Shown here piece by piece: positions 50,476-60,062 of a stretch of 64,000 nucleotides of DNA. Positions within the stretch are counted from its first letter, which is position 1. Each line of letters begins with the position of its first letter. A program made the position numbers and the translations under genes. The stretch is from Dietzia sp. JS16-p6b. Lineage in GTDB: Bacteria; Actinomycetota; Actinomycetes; Mycobacteriales; Mycobacteriaceae. Location: NCBI RefSeq assembly GCF_003052165.1, contig NZ_CP024869.1, positions 186,001 through 250,000 on the forward strand. The letters run 5' to 3'. Under the pieces are notes generated by a model that worked only from the letters and a program-made list of their open reading frames with translations, ran no database searches and was not told the origin of the DNA.

Positions 50476-51687
50476 ATGTTCGGGGGCACGGGATCCACGG
50501 CGAGCCTGCTGGTGGCCGAGTCGTGGGAGCGCAGCAGGCATCGGGGCATCGACCCCACGGTGGCCGCGCCGTCGGTCGAGCTGGAGGGTCCGGACCTCTC
50601 CCGCCACGTGGCGCAACACCGGATGGCGTCGGTGCTGCCGGTGGTCGAGTCCGTCCTCGTCCCGGGCGTCGTGTCGAGCGGACACATCGTCGCCGTCGCG
50701 GACGAGCGCGGGCGGCTGCTGCGGGTGATCGGGGATCGGGGGGTCAGGTCACGAGCCGAGTCGATGGCGTTCGTCCCCGGGGCCGTCTGGACGGACGAGG
50801 CGGTCGGGGCCAACGCACCGGGCCTCGCGCTCAGGCACGACACCGAGGTCCGGGTCCGCGGATCCGAGCACTACCTCGAGATGGCCCACGAGTGGAGCTG
50901 CGCGGCGGCCCCCGTGCACGACCCCGGTTCGGGTGAGCTGATAGGGCTCATCGACGTGACCGGTCCGAGCAGCGCCGCCTCGGACCAGATGCTCGCGCTG
51001 ATCCGGGCGACGGTCATGCTCGCCGAGGGGGAGTTGCGCACCGCCGCCGGTCTCGTCGTGCCCCGCCCGGCCCGTGCTGACCGGGCCGACGGCGGGCGGC
51101 TGCGGCTGCGGGTCCTCGGTCTGGGTGCGGGCGTTCTCGACGGGGACGTCCCCGGGGTCGGCGGTCGCGCCCTGACCGGCAGGCACGCGGAGATCTGCGT
51201 GCTGCTCGACGCCCATCCCGAGGGCTTGACCGGTGGCGCGCTCGCGGAGCTGCTCGCCGACGACCGCCTGGACGAGGTCAGCGTCCGCGCCGAGGTCTCC
51301 CGGCTGCGACGGGTGCTCGGGCCGGATGTGGTGGGGTCGAGGCCGTATCGTCTGGCCCCCGGCGCGCTCACCACCGACGTCCGTGACGTCACGGACGCGC
51401 TCGGGTGCGGGGACGTCATGAGGGCGGTCTCGGCGTACCCGGGACCACTCCTGCCGTCATCGGATGCCCCCGGGGTGGCCGATCTGCGACTCGAGATCCA
51501 TTCGATGGTGCGGGCCGCGGTCCTGTCCGCGGATCGGCTCCCCGTCCTCCGCGCCTGGGTCGCCGGCGCCGGTCGCGAGGACCTCGCCGCGTGGCGGGGC
51601 CTGGCGAGGTCGCGCTACGCGGACGCCTCCACGGTCGCGGCGGCGGAAGCGCGGTGCCGCGTCCTCGACCAGCGCTTCGGGGCCTGA
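50476..51687 (+). CDS. GAF-domain transcriptional regulator of the alcohol locus
   Basis: A 403-aa protein. The N-terminus has the AcoR-type SWERSRHRGIDP segment and a GAF fold (about 45-190: PVHDPGSGELIGLIDVTGPS). The C-terminal part has a winged-helix domain (GRHAEICVLLDAHPEGLTGG, then VSRLRRVLGPDVVGSRPYRL). It lacks the sigma-54 AAA domain of true AcoR. Similar GAF proteins sit beside aldehyde dehydrogenase genes in actinobacteria. It precedes the methanol dehydrogenase homologue by 207 nt on the same strand, so it is a likely sensor of alcohols, aldehydes or redox state. Confidence 0.85.
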   Translation: MFGGTGSTASLLVAESWERSRHRGIDPTVAAPSVELEGPDLSRHVAQHRMASVLPVVESVLVPGVVSSGHIVAVADERGRLLRVIGDRGVRSRAESMAFVPGAVWTDEAVGANAPGLALRHDTEVRVRGSEHYLEMAHEWSCAAAPVHDPGSGELIGLIDVTGPSSAASDQMLALIRATVMLAEGELRTAAGLVVPRPARADRADGGRLRLRVLGLGAGVLDGDVPGVGGRALTGRHAEICVLLDAHPEGLTGGALAELLADDRLDEVSVRAEVSRLRRVLGPDVVGSRPYRLAPGALTTDVRDVTDALGCGDVMRAVSAYPGPLLPSSDAPGVADLRLEIHSMVRAAVLSADRLPVLRAWVAGAGREDLAAWRGLARSRYADASTVAAAEARCRVLDQRFGA

Positions 51688-51894
51688 GGGGTTTCCGGGC
51701 CGTCCGTGCCGCCGGGCCCCGGCCGCCTCTCCGCTCGGGTAGGTCGGTCGGTGCCGATCGGGCCGTCCCCGGGGTGCCGGGTGGCCAGAACGTCGCGCGA
51801 GGTGTTCCGGCAGGGTCGCTCGCCGGGCAAGAGTGATCGGTGTCACACACACCGCCCCGCCGCTGGTGGGGATCGCTCGAGCAGGAGGCGCACG
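51688..51894 (+). promoter_or_regulatory. Promoter region of the methanol dehydrogenase homologue
   Basis: No gene is seen in this 207-nt spacer. AGTGATCGGTGTCACA (51832-51847) matches the CRP/GlxR consensus with one mismatch and contains GTG-N8-CAC. It is 48 nt before the start codon. AGGAGG at about 51883 is a strong ribosome-binding site. Confidence 0.45.
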
Positions 51895-53166
51895 ATGGCG
51901 ATCGAACTGAATCAGATCTGGGACATGCCGATCAAGGAGTTCCACCCGCTCCCCAAGGCGCTGTTGGGGGTGGGGGCGCACGACATCCTCGGCGTGGAGG
52001 CCAAGAAGTTGGGGATGACCCGCGTCCTCATCATGACCACCGGGTTGCGCGGATCGGGGATCATCGAGGAGCTCAAGGGCAAGATCGAGTACCAGGGTCT
52101 CGACGTCGTGGTCTTCGACAAGGTCGAGTCCAACCCCAAGGACTACAACGTCATGGACGCCGCGGCGCTCTACAACTCCGAGAAGTGCGACGGCATCATC
52201 TCGGTGGGCGGAGGCTCCAGCCACGACGCCGCCAAGGGCGCACGCGTGGTGATCGCCCACGACGGCCGCGACATCAACGAGTTCCAGGGCTTCTCCAAGT
52301 CCACCAACTTCGAGAACCCTCCGCACATCGCCGTGTCCACCACAGCGGGAACCGGTGCGGAGACCTCGTGGGCGTACGTCATCACCGACACCTCGGACAT
52401 GGACCACCCGCACAAGTGGGTCGCGTTCGACGACGCCAGCCTGGTCTCGCTGGCGATGGACGACCCGCTCCTCTACTACTCCTGCCCCCAGCACTTCACC
52501 GCGTACTGCGGGTTCGACGTCCTCGCGCACTGTTCGGAGCCGTACGTGTCGCGGCTCGACTTCGCCCCCTCGCTGGGCAACGCGTTGTACGCGACCAAGC
52601 TCGTGGCGGACAACCTCACCACGGCCGTGTACGACCCGCGCAACCTCGACGCGCGCACCGGGATGATGAACGCGCAGTACATCGCCACCCAGGCGTTCAA
52701 CTCGGGCGGACTCGGGATGATCCACTCGATGTCCCACGCGATCAGCGCGTACTACGACACCCACCACGGCCTGAACAACGCGATCGCGCTGCCCCGGGTG
52801 TGGGAGTACAACCTGCCGGCCCGTTATCAGCGGTACGCCGAACTCGCCCCGCAGATGGGCGTGGACACCCGGAACATGACGACCGTCCAGGCGGCCGACG
52901 CCGCGGTGGAGGCCGCCATCCGGTTGTCCAAGGACGTCGGCATCCCGGACAACTTCAGCCAGATCACGCCGGGGCTGTACGAGAAGAACCAGATGGACAC
53001 GGGCAAGTACAAGGGCAAGGGCGACAGGATCGACACCTCCGCGGAGAACGTCCGCAGGATCGCCGAGCACATGATGGGTGACGCGTGCACCCCGGGCAAC
53101 CCGCGCGAGTCCACGGTCGAGTCCCTGATCCCCATGGTCGAGCACGCCATGACCGGCTCCTACTGA
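51895..53166 (+). CDS. mno: NDMA-dependent methanol dehydrogenase homologue (iron-containing alcohol dehydrogenase)
   Basis: A 423-aa group III iron ADH. Motifs: GGGSSHDAAKG, TTAGTGAETS, and metal ligands in DVLAHCSEPY and MIHSMSHAISAYYDTHHG. Length and sequence fit Mno/Mdo of Amycolatopsis and mycobacteria, enzymes with a tightly bound nicotinamide cofactor that pass electrons to mycofactocin rather than free NAD. They oxidise methanol and other short alcohols; the preferred substrate here is unknown. It is strongly supported by the MoxR/VWA, two-component and MftM-like neighbours. A strong AGGAGG site precedes ATG 51895. Confidence 0.9.
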   Translation: MAIELNQIWDMPIKEFHPLPKALLGVGAHDILGVEAKKLGMTRVLIMTTGLRGSGIIEELKGKIEYQGLDVVVFDKVESNPKDYNVMDAAALYNSEKCDGIISVGGGSSHDAAKGARVVIAHDGRDINEFQGFSKSTNFENPPHIAVSTTAGTGAETSWAYVITDTSDMDHPHKWVAFDDASLVSLAMDDPLLYYSCPQHFTAYCGFDVLAHCSEPYVSRLDFAPSLGNALYATKLVADNLTTAVYDPRNLDARTGMMNAQYIATQAFNSGGLGMIHSMSHAISAYYDTHHGLNNAIALPRVWEYNLPARYQRYAELAPQMGVDTRNMTTVQAADAAVEAAIRLSKDVGIPDNFSQITPGLYEKNQMDTGKYKGKGDRIDTSAENVRRIAEHMMGDACTPGNPRESTVESLIPMVEHAMTGSY

Positions 53167-53192
53167 TCGGCGAGCACGGAAAGGGCCCGACC

Positions 53193-54314
53193 ATGGATGT
53201 CATCCCAGACCGCCCCGACGAGGCGGGAACCGCTGACGCGGCGATCGACGTCGACCTCCTCCGGGAGGCGCTGCGGGCGACGGGGTACATCGTCGACCGG
53301 GAGTTGGCGACCGTCGTGCACCTGGCGACGGTCCTCGACAGGCCGCTGCTGCTGGAGGGCCCGGCCGGTGTGGGGAAGACCGAACTGGCCAAGTCGCTCG
53401 CGACCGCGTTCGGGCGTCGGTTGGTCCGGCTGCAGTGTTACGAGGGCCTGGACGACGCCCGGGCGCTGTACGAGTGGGACTACGCCAAGCAGCTGCTGCA
53501 CGTCCAGATGCTCCGGGACCGGATCACGGCCGAACTGCAGGCTCACGAGGACCTCGGCGCCGCCTCGGCAGCGCTGGCGGAGATGGAGGTGGGGATCCAC
53601 GGCGAGGACTTCCTGGTGACCAGGCCGCTGCTCGAGGCCATCACCTCCGAGGACCCGGTCGTCCTGCTCATCGACGAGATCGACCGCACCGAGGAGTCGC
53701 TCGAGGCGATGCTGTTGGAGGTGCTCGCGGAGAAGCAGGTGACGATCCCCGAGCTCGGGACCTTTCGCGCGCGAACGACTCCCTGGGTGGTGCTCACCTC
53801 CAATGACACGCGGGAGCTGTCCAGCGCCCTCAAGCGCCGGTGCCTGCACTTCCACGTGGACTTCCCGGACGCCGCGAGGGAGACGGAGATCGTCCGGTCC
53901 CGGGCGCCCGAGGTGTCGGAACCGGTCGCGGCCGACGTGGTGGACAAGGCGCGCCGACTGCGTGAGATGCCCCTGCGCAAGGCCCCGTCGATCTCCGAGG
54001 TGGTGGACGCGGCGCGGGCCGCGTCCGTGTGGGAACCGGACAGCCCGGAGCTCGGCTGGGTGCTGGCCGCCGCCCTCCTGAAGTACCGGTCCGACGACGA
54101 CGCCGCGCGTGAGGTCCTCACGGGGGTCCACGACGGGATGCTCGCCGGGGTGCACGGCGAGCCGCCCGGTGGTGGCACCGCGGCGACGCAGCAGGCGGCG
54201 CGCGGTCCCGGGGGCATGCGGGCGGCCGCCGATGCGACCGGGGCGTCGACCTCCACCGCGTTCGGTGCGGGACGGGCCCGCAGCGCCGCCGGCCGTGGGA
54301 GCGGACGACGATGA
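53193..54314 (+). CDS. MoxR-type AAA ATPase
   Basis: A 373-aa protein. Walker A GPAGVGKTE, Walker B VVLLIDEIDRTEE, sensor 1 VVLTSNDTRELSSALKRRC; the C-terminal 60 residues are low-complexity Ala/Gly/Arg. MoxR ATPases act with VWA proteins as chaperones that insert metals or cofactors into enzymes. Here the pair is encoded 26 nt after mno and before a second iron ADH, so maturation of these dehydrogenases is the likely task (inference). The stop overlaps the VWA start by 4 nt. Confidence 0.92.
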   Translation: MDVIPDRPDEAGTADAAIDVDLLREALRATGYIVDRELATVVHLATVLDRPLLLEGPAGVGKTELAKSLATAFGRRLVRLQCYEGLDDARALYEWDYAKQLLHVQMLRDRITAELQAHEDLGAASAALAEMEVGIHGEDFLVTRPLLEAITSEDPVVLLIDEIDRTEESLEAMLLEVLAEKQVTIPELGTFRARTTPWVVLTSNDTRELSSALKRRCLHFHVDFPDAARETEIVRSRAPEVSEPVAADVVDKARRLREMPLRKAPSISEVVDAARAASVWEPDSPELGWVLAAALLKYRSDDDAAREVLTGVHDGMLAGVHGEPPGGGTAATQQAARGPGGMRAAADATGASTSTAFGAGRARSAAGRGSGRR

Positions 54315-55852
54315 CGATCGGCCCGGGGCCCCGCGTCTCGCCCCCGGAGGTCCTCGACATCGTCTCCGTGGTGTTCGGGCGTCGCCTCAGGGAACGCGGG
54401 GTGGCCGTGTCCCCGGCCGAGGTGGTGGAGGTGCGGACGGTCCTCGCGCTGCTGGGGGCCTCGCGGCCCGAGGTGCTGCGGCCGGCGCTCCGGGCGGTGA
54501 CCGTCAAGTACCGGCGGGAGAACCGGGTCTTCGACGCGGTGTTCGACCGCCTCTTCCTCGGTCTGCACGTGGCCCGGACCGAGGGCGCCGCCGGTGCCCG
54601 TGGCGATGATCCGCAGGTGGGGGCGCTGCCCGACGAGCTGGAACTGGACTCGGAGGGGTCGTCACCGTTCACCCCATCGGACCTGGACCCGGCAGAGATC
54701 GGTGACCTGGTCGAGGGCGACGACACCGCCCGGCGTGATGAGGACATCCACTACGACGACTCCGACTTCTCGACCGCGACGGGCGAGGAGGAGTTCGCGG
54801 TCGAGCAGGGCGCCGAGCAGTGGCGGTCGACGGTCACCTACGAGATCGAGGTGGACCGCGCGTCGTCGGACCGGGTCGGGGAGATGGGCTCCTCCGCGGT
54901 CTCGGTGTCCGGCGACGAGTCGTTGGACTGGGGGGACGCGCTCGACGTCCTGCGGACCCTCGACGGTTACGACGCCCGCCAGGTGTACGCGGGTTCCGGT
55001 GAGGACGGCGGGCCCCCGCCGAGCGAGCAGGTGGGGATGTTCGTCGACGCGGTCGTGGAGTTCCTCAGGAGCCTGACGGACGACGTCACCGACGGGGGAA
55101 CCGGTGGGAGTGGCGACGACGAGGATCGCGGGGGCGTGGAGGGAACCGACGACGGTGACCTCGAGCGCGCGTCACACGAGGTGATGCGCCGGATCCGGGG
55201 AGCGCCCCGCCGGCGTTCGCGACCGTTCGCGCGTGGGGTGCTGGACTCGCGCTCCACCCTGCGCCGGGCCTGGGCCACGGACGGCGAGGCGTTCACCATC
55301 ATGAACCGCACCCGCGTGCCCGGACCGCTCAAGCTTCTGATCCTCGTCGACGTCTCGCTCTCGGTCCGTCCCGTCACCGGATTCGTGCTGCGACTGGCCC
55401 AGAGCCTGCATCAGAAGGTCAACCGGTGCTCCGTCGTCGCCTTCGTCGACCGGCCGGTCGACGTCACCGACCACCTGCTGTCCTCGTCGGGCGCGGGGGC
55501 ACTGGCGACCGTGCTTGCCGCGCCCGGTCTGGATCTGGAGGCGAGCAGCGACTACGGGCGGGTGTTCGCCGAACTCCTCGACCGACACGGGGATCTGGTC
55601 GACGCCCGGACCTCGGTCCTGGTCGTGGGTGACGGGCGGAGCAACGGGCTCGATCCGCGGGAGGACCTGGTGGGGCGGATCAGCAGGCGGGCCCACCGGA
55701 TGGCGTGGATAACCCCGGAGGCCCGGAGGTACTGGAACCGGCCGAGCTGTGGGCTGAGCGGCTACGCCCGGTACCTGGACGGGGTGGTGACCGCGCGCGA
55801 TCCCGCGGAACTGTCCGAACGGGCAGGTCTGTTGGGAAGCTCGCTCGCCTGA
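54311..55852 (+). CDS. VWA domain-containing protein (CoxE-like)
   Basis: A 513-aa protein. The N-terminal CoxE-like region (VVFGRRLRERGVAVSPAEVV) and a very acidic middle lead to a C-terminal VWA domain with the MIDAS motif LILVDVSLSVRPVTG (DxSxS) and VLVVGDGRSNG. CoxE-type proteins work with MoxR ATPases in metal-site assembly, as in CO dehydrogenase. The gene overlaps the ATPase (ATGA), so the two are a stoichiometric pair. It is followed after 1 nt by an iron ADH. Confidence 0.9.
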   Translation: MTIGPGPRVSPPEVLDIVSVVFGRRLRERGVAVSPAEVVEVRTVLALLGASRPEVLRPALRAVTVKYRRENRVFDAVFDRLFLGLHVARTEGAAGARGDDPQVGALPDELELDSEGSSPFTPSDLDPAEIGDLVEGDDTARRDEDIHYDDSDFSTATGEEEFAVEQGAEQWRSTVTYEIEVDRASSDRVGEMGSSAVSVSGDESLDWGDALDVLRTLDGYDARQVYAGSGEDGGPPPSEQVGMFVDAVVEFLRSLTDDVTDGGTGGSGDDEDRGGVEGTDDGDLERASHEVMRRIRGAPRRRSRPFARGVLDSRSTLRRAWATDGEAFTIMNRTRVPGPLKLLILVDVSLSVRPVTGFVLRLAQSLHQKVNRCSVVAFVDRPVDVTDHLLSSSGAGALATVLAAPGLDLEASSDYGRVFAELLDRHGDLVDARTSVLVVGDGRSNGLDPREDLVGRISRRAHRMAWITPEARRYWNRPSCGLSGYARYLDGVVTARDPAELSERAGLLGSSLA

Positions 55853-55853
55853 C

Positions 55854-57053
55854 ATGACCCGGGCCTATCGTGAGGTCATGTCCGCGGAAGGCCGGGTGGC
55901 CAAATTCCACGCGCCGGAGATCCTCTTCGGTTTCGGTGCCCTGCCCGAGGCCGCGACCGCCGCCATGGGGCTGGGGGCCCGTCGCCCCCTCGTCGTCACC
56001 GATCCGTGGCTCGAACTCACCCCGTGGCCGGGGACCGTGGTGGACGCCTTGAGGGCGCGGGGTGCCGAGCCGGTCGTGTGGTCGGACGTCCGACCGAACC
56101 CGCGCGCCTCACAGATCCTCGAGGGTGCGCAGACCTATCACTCCTCGGGGTGCGATGTGATCGTCGCGGTGGGGGGTGGGTCGGTGATCGACGCCGCCAA
56201 GGGGGTCGCGCTGGTCGTGTCCAACGGCGGGCACGTCCTCGAGTACGAGGGGGTCGACCGGGTCCGGCTGCCACTGCCCCCGGTGGTGGCCGTGCCGACG
56301 ACGGCCGGCAGCGGTGCCGATGTCTCCCAGTTCTGCGTGGTCAACGACTCGGACCGGCTGACCAAGGTGACCATCGTGAGCCGTTCGCTGGTGCCGGACG
56401 TCACCGTCATCGACCCGGCCACCCACTCGACGGTTCCCGAGGACGTGCGGGCGGCCACGGCGATCGACGTGCTCTCGCACGGGGTCGAGGCCTATTCCTC
56501 ACGCGCGGCGGGCCCGTTGACGGACTCCCACGCCCTCCGCTCCGTCGAGCTGTGCACCCGGTCGCTCGACCGGCTCGGGCGCGGCGGGAGGAACGGTGGG
56601 AGGTGCGGTGACGAGCAGTTGGAGGCGATGGCGCTCGCGTCGCTCGAGGCGGGGATGGCCTTCAGCAACGCCGTCCTGGGGGCGGTCCACGCGATGAGTC
56701 ATCCGGTGGGCGGCCGGTACGACGCGTCTCACGGCCAGATCAACGGGGTCCTGCTGTCGCATGTGGTCCGGCACAACGGGACGGTGATGGCCCCGCACCG
56801 CATGGCGGATCTGGCCCGTGCCGCCGGCGTCGCCGTGGGGTCGCGCGCCGGTCAGGTGACGGACCGGGTCGCGGACCGCTTCCGCGACCTCGCGGAGTCC
56901 GTCGGGATCCCGACGGGGCTCACTCACCTGGGGGTCCGGGGCGAGGACATCCCCACGCTGGCCGCTCACGCACTGCGCGATCTGTGCATGGCCACCAATC
57001 CGCGTCCCGTCACCCTCGAGGACGTCGATCGGCTGTACCGGGAGGCGTCATGA
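55854..57053 (+). CDS. Second iron-containing alcohol dehydrogenase
   Basis: About 399 aa. The iron-ADH motifs are VAVGGGSVIDAAKGVAL, VPTTAGSGADVSQF, and metal ligands in DVLSHGVEAYS, GAVHAMSHPVGGRYDASHG. It resembles 1,3-propanediol or lactaldehyde dehydrogenases more than Mno. ATG 55854 starts 1 nt after the VWA stop; ATG 55878 (GAGG close by) is an alternative. Which alcohol it uses is unknown. The stop overlaps the histidine kinase start, so it is in the same transcript as the regulators. Confidence 0.9.
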   Translation: MTRAYREVMSAEGRVAKFHAPEILFGFGALPEAATAAMGLGARRPLVVTDPWLELTPWPGTVVDALRARGAEPVVWSDVRPNPRASQILEGAQTYHSSGCDVIVAVGGGSVIDAAKGVALVVSNGGHVLEYEGVDRVRLPLPPVVAVPTTAGSGADVSQFCVVNDSDRLTKVTIVSRSLVPDVTVIDPATHSTVPEDVRAATAIDVLSHGVEAYSSRAAGPLTDSHALRSVELCTRSLDRLGRGGRNGGRCGDEQLEAMALASLEAGMAFSNAVLGAVHAMSHPVGGRYDASHGQINGVLLSHVVRHNGTVMAPHRMADLARAAGVAVGSRAGQVTDRVADRFRDLAESVGIPTGLTHLGVRGEDIPTLAAHALRDLCMATNPRPVTLEDVDRLYREAS

Positions 57054-58426
57054 GCGAGGGGCCGACCGACCTGGACTCCCTCCTGGGCCTCCGGTCGGTC
57101 AAGAGGAGCTTCTTCGACCAGTACCGCGCTGCGGAGTCCAGGCTGCGCCGCTCGATGCACGCTCTCGATCGCGTCTCGGGTGCGCTGGTGCGGACCGCCG
57201 AGGGGCCCGAGGAGCTGATGCTGTCCGTCCTCAAGGTCGCCTACGACCAGCTCGACGCCGAGTGGGCGCTGGTGGCCCTGCGGGACGGTCAGCTCCCGTC
57301 CGTCGAACCACGGCACGTCATCGTGGACCCCGAGGGACGGTTCGTCGCGTTCGAGGGGCGGGACCTGGCACCCGTGCCGGAGGGGTTGCCCAAAGGCGTG
57401 GTCAACGTCCTTCTCGCGGTCCTCCGCGGCGGCCGGTCCGCCGAGGTCGCGGAGGCCGGCGGACCCGACGCGGTCACCGTGCCGCTGATCCTGCACGGCG
57501 GGGTGATCGGGGGGCTGGCGTCGTGGCGACACCCCGGGCGGCAGGCCGACGACATCGACACGGTGGTCCTGCGGATCCTCGCCGCGCAGGCGGCGGTCGC
57601 GCTGCACAACTCCGTCCTGTTCCGCGACAAGGAGATGCTCCTCGCCCGGGCGGAGGAGGCCTACGAGGAGGCCCGGGGCCACGTGGTGGAGCTGTCCCGG
57701 CGGAACTCGGAGCTCGAGATCGCCCATCGCGAGCTCGATGCCGCGCACCGCCAGCGGATCCTCGACGTGGAGCGGTCCCGGATGGCCCGGGAGCTCCACG
57801 ACAGCGTGTCCCAGCTCGTCCTCGGCGCGGGGATGCACCTCCAACTGGGACTCGACGCGGTGGGAGACGCCGACCGGCAGCGGCCCCTGCTCGAGAAGGC
57901 AGTACACCTGACCGACCAGGCCGTCGACCAGTTGCGGTCCGTGATCTACGCCCTGCGCACGATCGACGACGGGGACGCCCGGCTGAGCAGGCTGATCGAG
58001 GACCTGTGCCGCCTCCACGTCCCGTCGACCATGACCTCCGAGGTCCGGGTGCTCGGCGACGAGGTCCCGACGAGCCCCGGGATCGAGCACGAACTCCTCC
58101 GGATCGCCGGCGAGGCGCTCTCGAACGCCGCGCGGCACTCGGGGGGCGACGGCGTGGTGGTCACTCTCGACTTCGGTGACGAGGCCGTGGCGCTGACCGT
58201 GGAGGACGACGGTGTGGGGAGGCCGGAGGAGCTGCGGAGCCTGCTCGAGGCCGTGCGGACCGGGTCCCCGGAAGAGCGCCACGGTCTGGTCAACATGAGG
58301 GAGAGGGCGGAGATGGTGGGAGGGGAGTTGCGTATCGCGGGGGCCGACACGGGCGGGGTGGCGATCACCGTGGTGGCGCCCGGTGTCGGGGGCCTCGACG
58401 CAGCGGCCCGGGGGTCGGTCCGATGA
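57050..58426 (+). CDS. GAF-containing sensor histidine kinase
   Basis: A 458-aa soluble kinase of the NarL-partner (HisKA_3) class. A GAF domain spans about 40-190 (ILAAQAAVALHNSVLF at its end), a coiled-coil 195-235, and phospho-acceptor His250 in MARELHDSVSQLVLG. The ATPase has NAARHSGGDGVVV, DDGVG and HGLVNMRERAEMVGG. There are no membrane helices, so the signal is cytosolic, for example an aldehyde or the mycofactocin redox state (inference). ATG 57050 follows GGAGG. It overlaps the preceding ADH and the response regulator by 4 nt each. A similar system lies beside mno in M. smegmatis, as I recall. Confidence 0.93.
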   Translation: MSEGPTDLDSLLGLRSVKRSFFDQYRAAESRLRRSMHALDRVSGALVRTAEGPEELMLSVLKVAYDQLDAEWALVALRDGQLPSVEPRHVIVDPEGRFVAFEGRDLAPVPEGLPKGVVNVLLAVLRGGRSAEVAEAGGPDAVTVPLILHGGVIGGLASWRHPGRQADDIDTVVLRILAAQAAVALHNSVLFRDKEMLLARAEEAYEEARGHVVELSRRNSELEIAHRELDAAHRQRILDVERSRMARELHDSVSQLVLGAGMHLQLGLDAVGDADRQRPLLEKAVHLTDQAVDQLRSVIYALRTIDDGDARLSRLIEDLCRLHVPSTMTSEVRVLGDEVPTSPGIEHELLRIAGEALSNAARHSGGDGVVVTLDFGDEAVALTVEDDGVGRPEELRSLLEAVRTGSPEERHGLVNMRERAEMVGGELRIAGADTGGVAITVVAPGVGGLDAAARGSVR

Positions 58427-59070
58427 CCCCGGCGGCCATGATCCGCACCGTGCTGGTGGACGACCACGCGGTGCTCCGCGAGGGCCTGCGGTTGATGCTC
58501 GAGCGGGAGCCCGACCTCGAGGTGGTCGGTGAGGCGTCGACCGCGGACGCGGCCCTCGGGGTCATCAACTCGACCCGCCCGGACGTCGCGGTGATCGACC
58601 TCAAGCTGGGCAGCGGGTCCGAACTCGACGGGCTGCGTCTCTGCGCGGCGGTCCGCGACCTGTTCCCCGACGTCGCCCCGCTGGTGCTCACGACCTTCCT
58701 CGACAAGGCGATCGTCGTGCGGGCGGTCCGGGCGGGGGCGCGGGGATACGTGGTCAAGAACGTGGACGTCACCGAACTGGTGACCGCCGTCCGGTCGGTG
58801 TCGGCGGGGCAGAGCGCCTTCGACGCGCGAACCGCCTCCATGGTGGTGGACGCGCTCAGGGGGGTCGAATCGGCGTCCGAGGCCCTGTCGGCCCGGGAGA
58901 TCGAGGTCCTCGCGCTGCTGGCGGAGGGAAGGTCCAACAAGGAGATCGGTCAGGCGCTGTTCATCTCGGCCACCACCGCGAAGTTCCACATCAGCAACAT
59001 CCTGCGCAAGCTCAAGGTCTCACGGCGCGCCGAGGCGGTGTACGTGGCCAGTCGGCAGGGCCTGCTCTGA
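58423..59070 (+). CDS. NarL/LuxR-type response regulator
   Basis: A 215-aa protein. The receiver domain has the acidic pocket VDDH and phospho-acceptor Asp59 (VAVIDLKLG). The C-terminal LuxR HTH has LSAREIEVLALLAEGRSNKE, then FHISNILRKLKVSRRAEAV. It overlaps the kinase by ATGA. Expected to activate mno, the second ADH and perhaps the aldehyde dehydrogenase downstream. The end is convergent with the methyltransferase gene. Confidence 0.94.
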   Translation: MTPAAMIRTVLVDDHAVLREGLRLMLEREPDLEVVGEASTADAALGVINSTRPDVAVIDLKLGSGSELDGLRLCAAVRDLFPDVAPLVLTTFLDKAIVVRAVRAGARGYVVKNVDVTELVTAVRSVSAGQSAFDARTASMVVDALRGVESASEALSAREIEVLALLAEGRSNKEIGQALFISATTAKFHISNILRKLKVSRRAEAVYVASRQGLL

Positions 59071-59084
59071 GCTGCACCGGCACG

Positions 59085-59918
59085 TCATCGGTCCACCACC
59101 AGCCATCCGCCGTGGTCCTCGTCGACCCGCGTCCGCACCCCGGGGGACCAGCTGTGACAGAGCGACCCGATCCGGTCGGCGAGCGCGGCCAGCGTGGGGA
59201 TGTCGAAGGTCCGGACATGACCGTATTGCGTCACGGCGACGGGCTCGAAGGGCACGGCGATCACCACGCGTCGGCGCGCCAGTCGCAGTGCGTCGCGGAC
59301 CATGTCCCAGCCGGCGTTCTCGTCCACGTGCTCGAGGACGTGGACGAGGTAGACGGTATCCGCTGTACCCGCGGCCAGCGGGCTGGTCCGTGCGTCGAGG
59401 CAGACCGGCGAGGGCAGGGGTCCGTCGGCCGGCGCGCAGGACCGGAGGAGCCCGAGTACGGCCGGGTCGAGGTCCACGGCGACGGTTCTCACGCCCTCCC
59501 GGGCGAGGCGGAGGGACAGGAAGCCGAAGCAGCATCCGAGGTCCACCGCGGAGTGGCCGACCATCTCGGCCACCGCCCGGTCGTGGACCGGGGAGAACGG
59601 GCAGACGCCGCTGGCCAGTGCCGAGATCGACGACCGGTAGTAGGCGGACCAGCACTCCTCCCAGGTCGCGTCCCGGCAGGTCACCAGCGCCGTCACCGCC
59701 CGGTGGAACTCGTCGACGGTGTGCAGGACCCCGGTGGCGAGCAGATCGCGGGACATGGCCGGGATCAGCGCCTCGCTCACCTCGTCGTCGTCGAGGTCGT
59801 GCCCGATCCGCACCCGACGGTCGTCGGCGGTCACGGTGAACGCCCCGAACCGTCGGCCCCGTCCGCCCCGGACCGCCGAGATCTCCCGGAACCCCGGGGG
59901 TGTGGCTGTGGTCTGCAT
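59085..59918 (-). CDS. SAM-dependent methyltransferase, probable mycofactocin oligosaccharide methyltransferase MftM
   Basis: A 277-aa class I methyltransferase: SAM motif AVDLGCCFGFLSLRLAREGV with VAVDLDPAV, then VYLVHVLEHVDENAGWDM. Cys appears in CFGF where others have GSG. Known MftM of M. smegmatis, as I recall, lies beside the two-component genes near mno. The same neighbourhood here supports the call. It would 2-O-methylate the glucose chain of mycofactocin. ATG 59918 fits family starts; the frame is open to 60062. It is convergent with the response regulator and divergent from the aldehyde dehydrogenase. Confidence 0.65.
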   Translation of the reverse strand: MQTTATPPGFREISAVRGGRGRRFGAFTVTADDRRVRIGHDLDDDEVSEALIPAMSRDLLATGVLHTVDEFHRAVTALVTCRDATWEECWSAYYRSSISALASGVCPFSPVHDRAVAEMVGHSAVDLGCCFGFLSLRLAREGVRTVAVDLDPAVLGLLRSCAPADGPLPSPVCLDARTSPLAAGTADTVYLVHVLEHVDENAGWDMVRDALRLARRRVVIAVPFEPVAVTQYGHVRTFDIPTLAALADRIGSLCHSWSPGVRTRVDEDHGGWLVVDR

Positions 59919-60062
59919 GGGGGCCGACGCTAGGGCTCCCGGGGGCCCTCGACGAGGAGAAGCAGCGGATTCCGGCAGCTCGAACGGGTGCGGACCTGCC
60001 CGGACGGGCAGTGCAGACCCGGGCCGGTCGCCGTGCAACGTTGCTGCAACCCCGCCGCGCAT

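Noticed and set aside
51457-53145. Minus-strand frame of 562 codons opposite mno
   Set aside because: Antisense of a well-supported dehydrogenase, with no domain recognisable.
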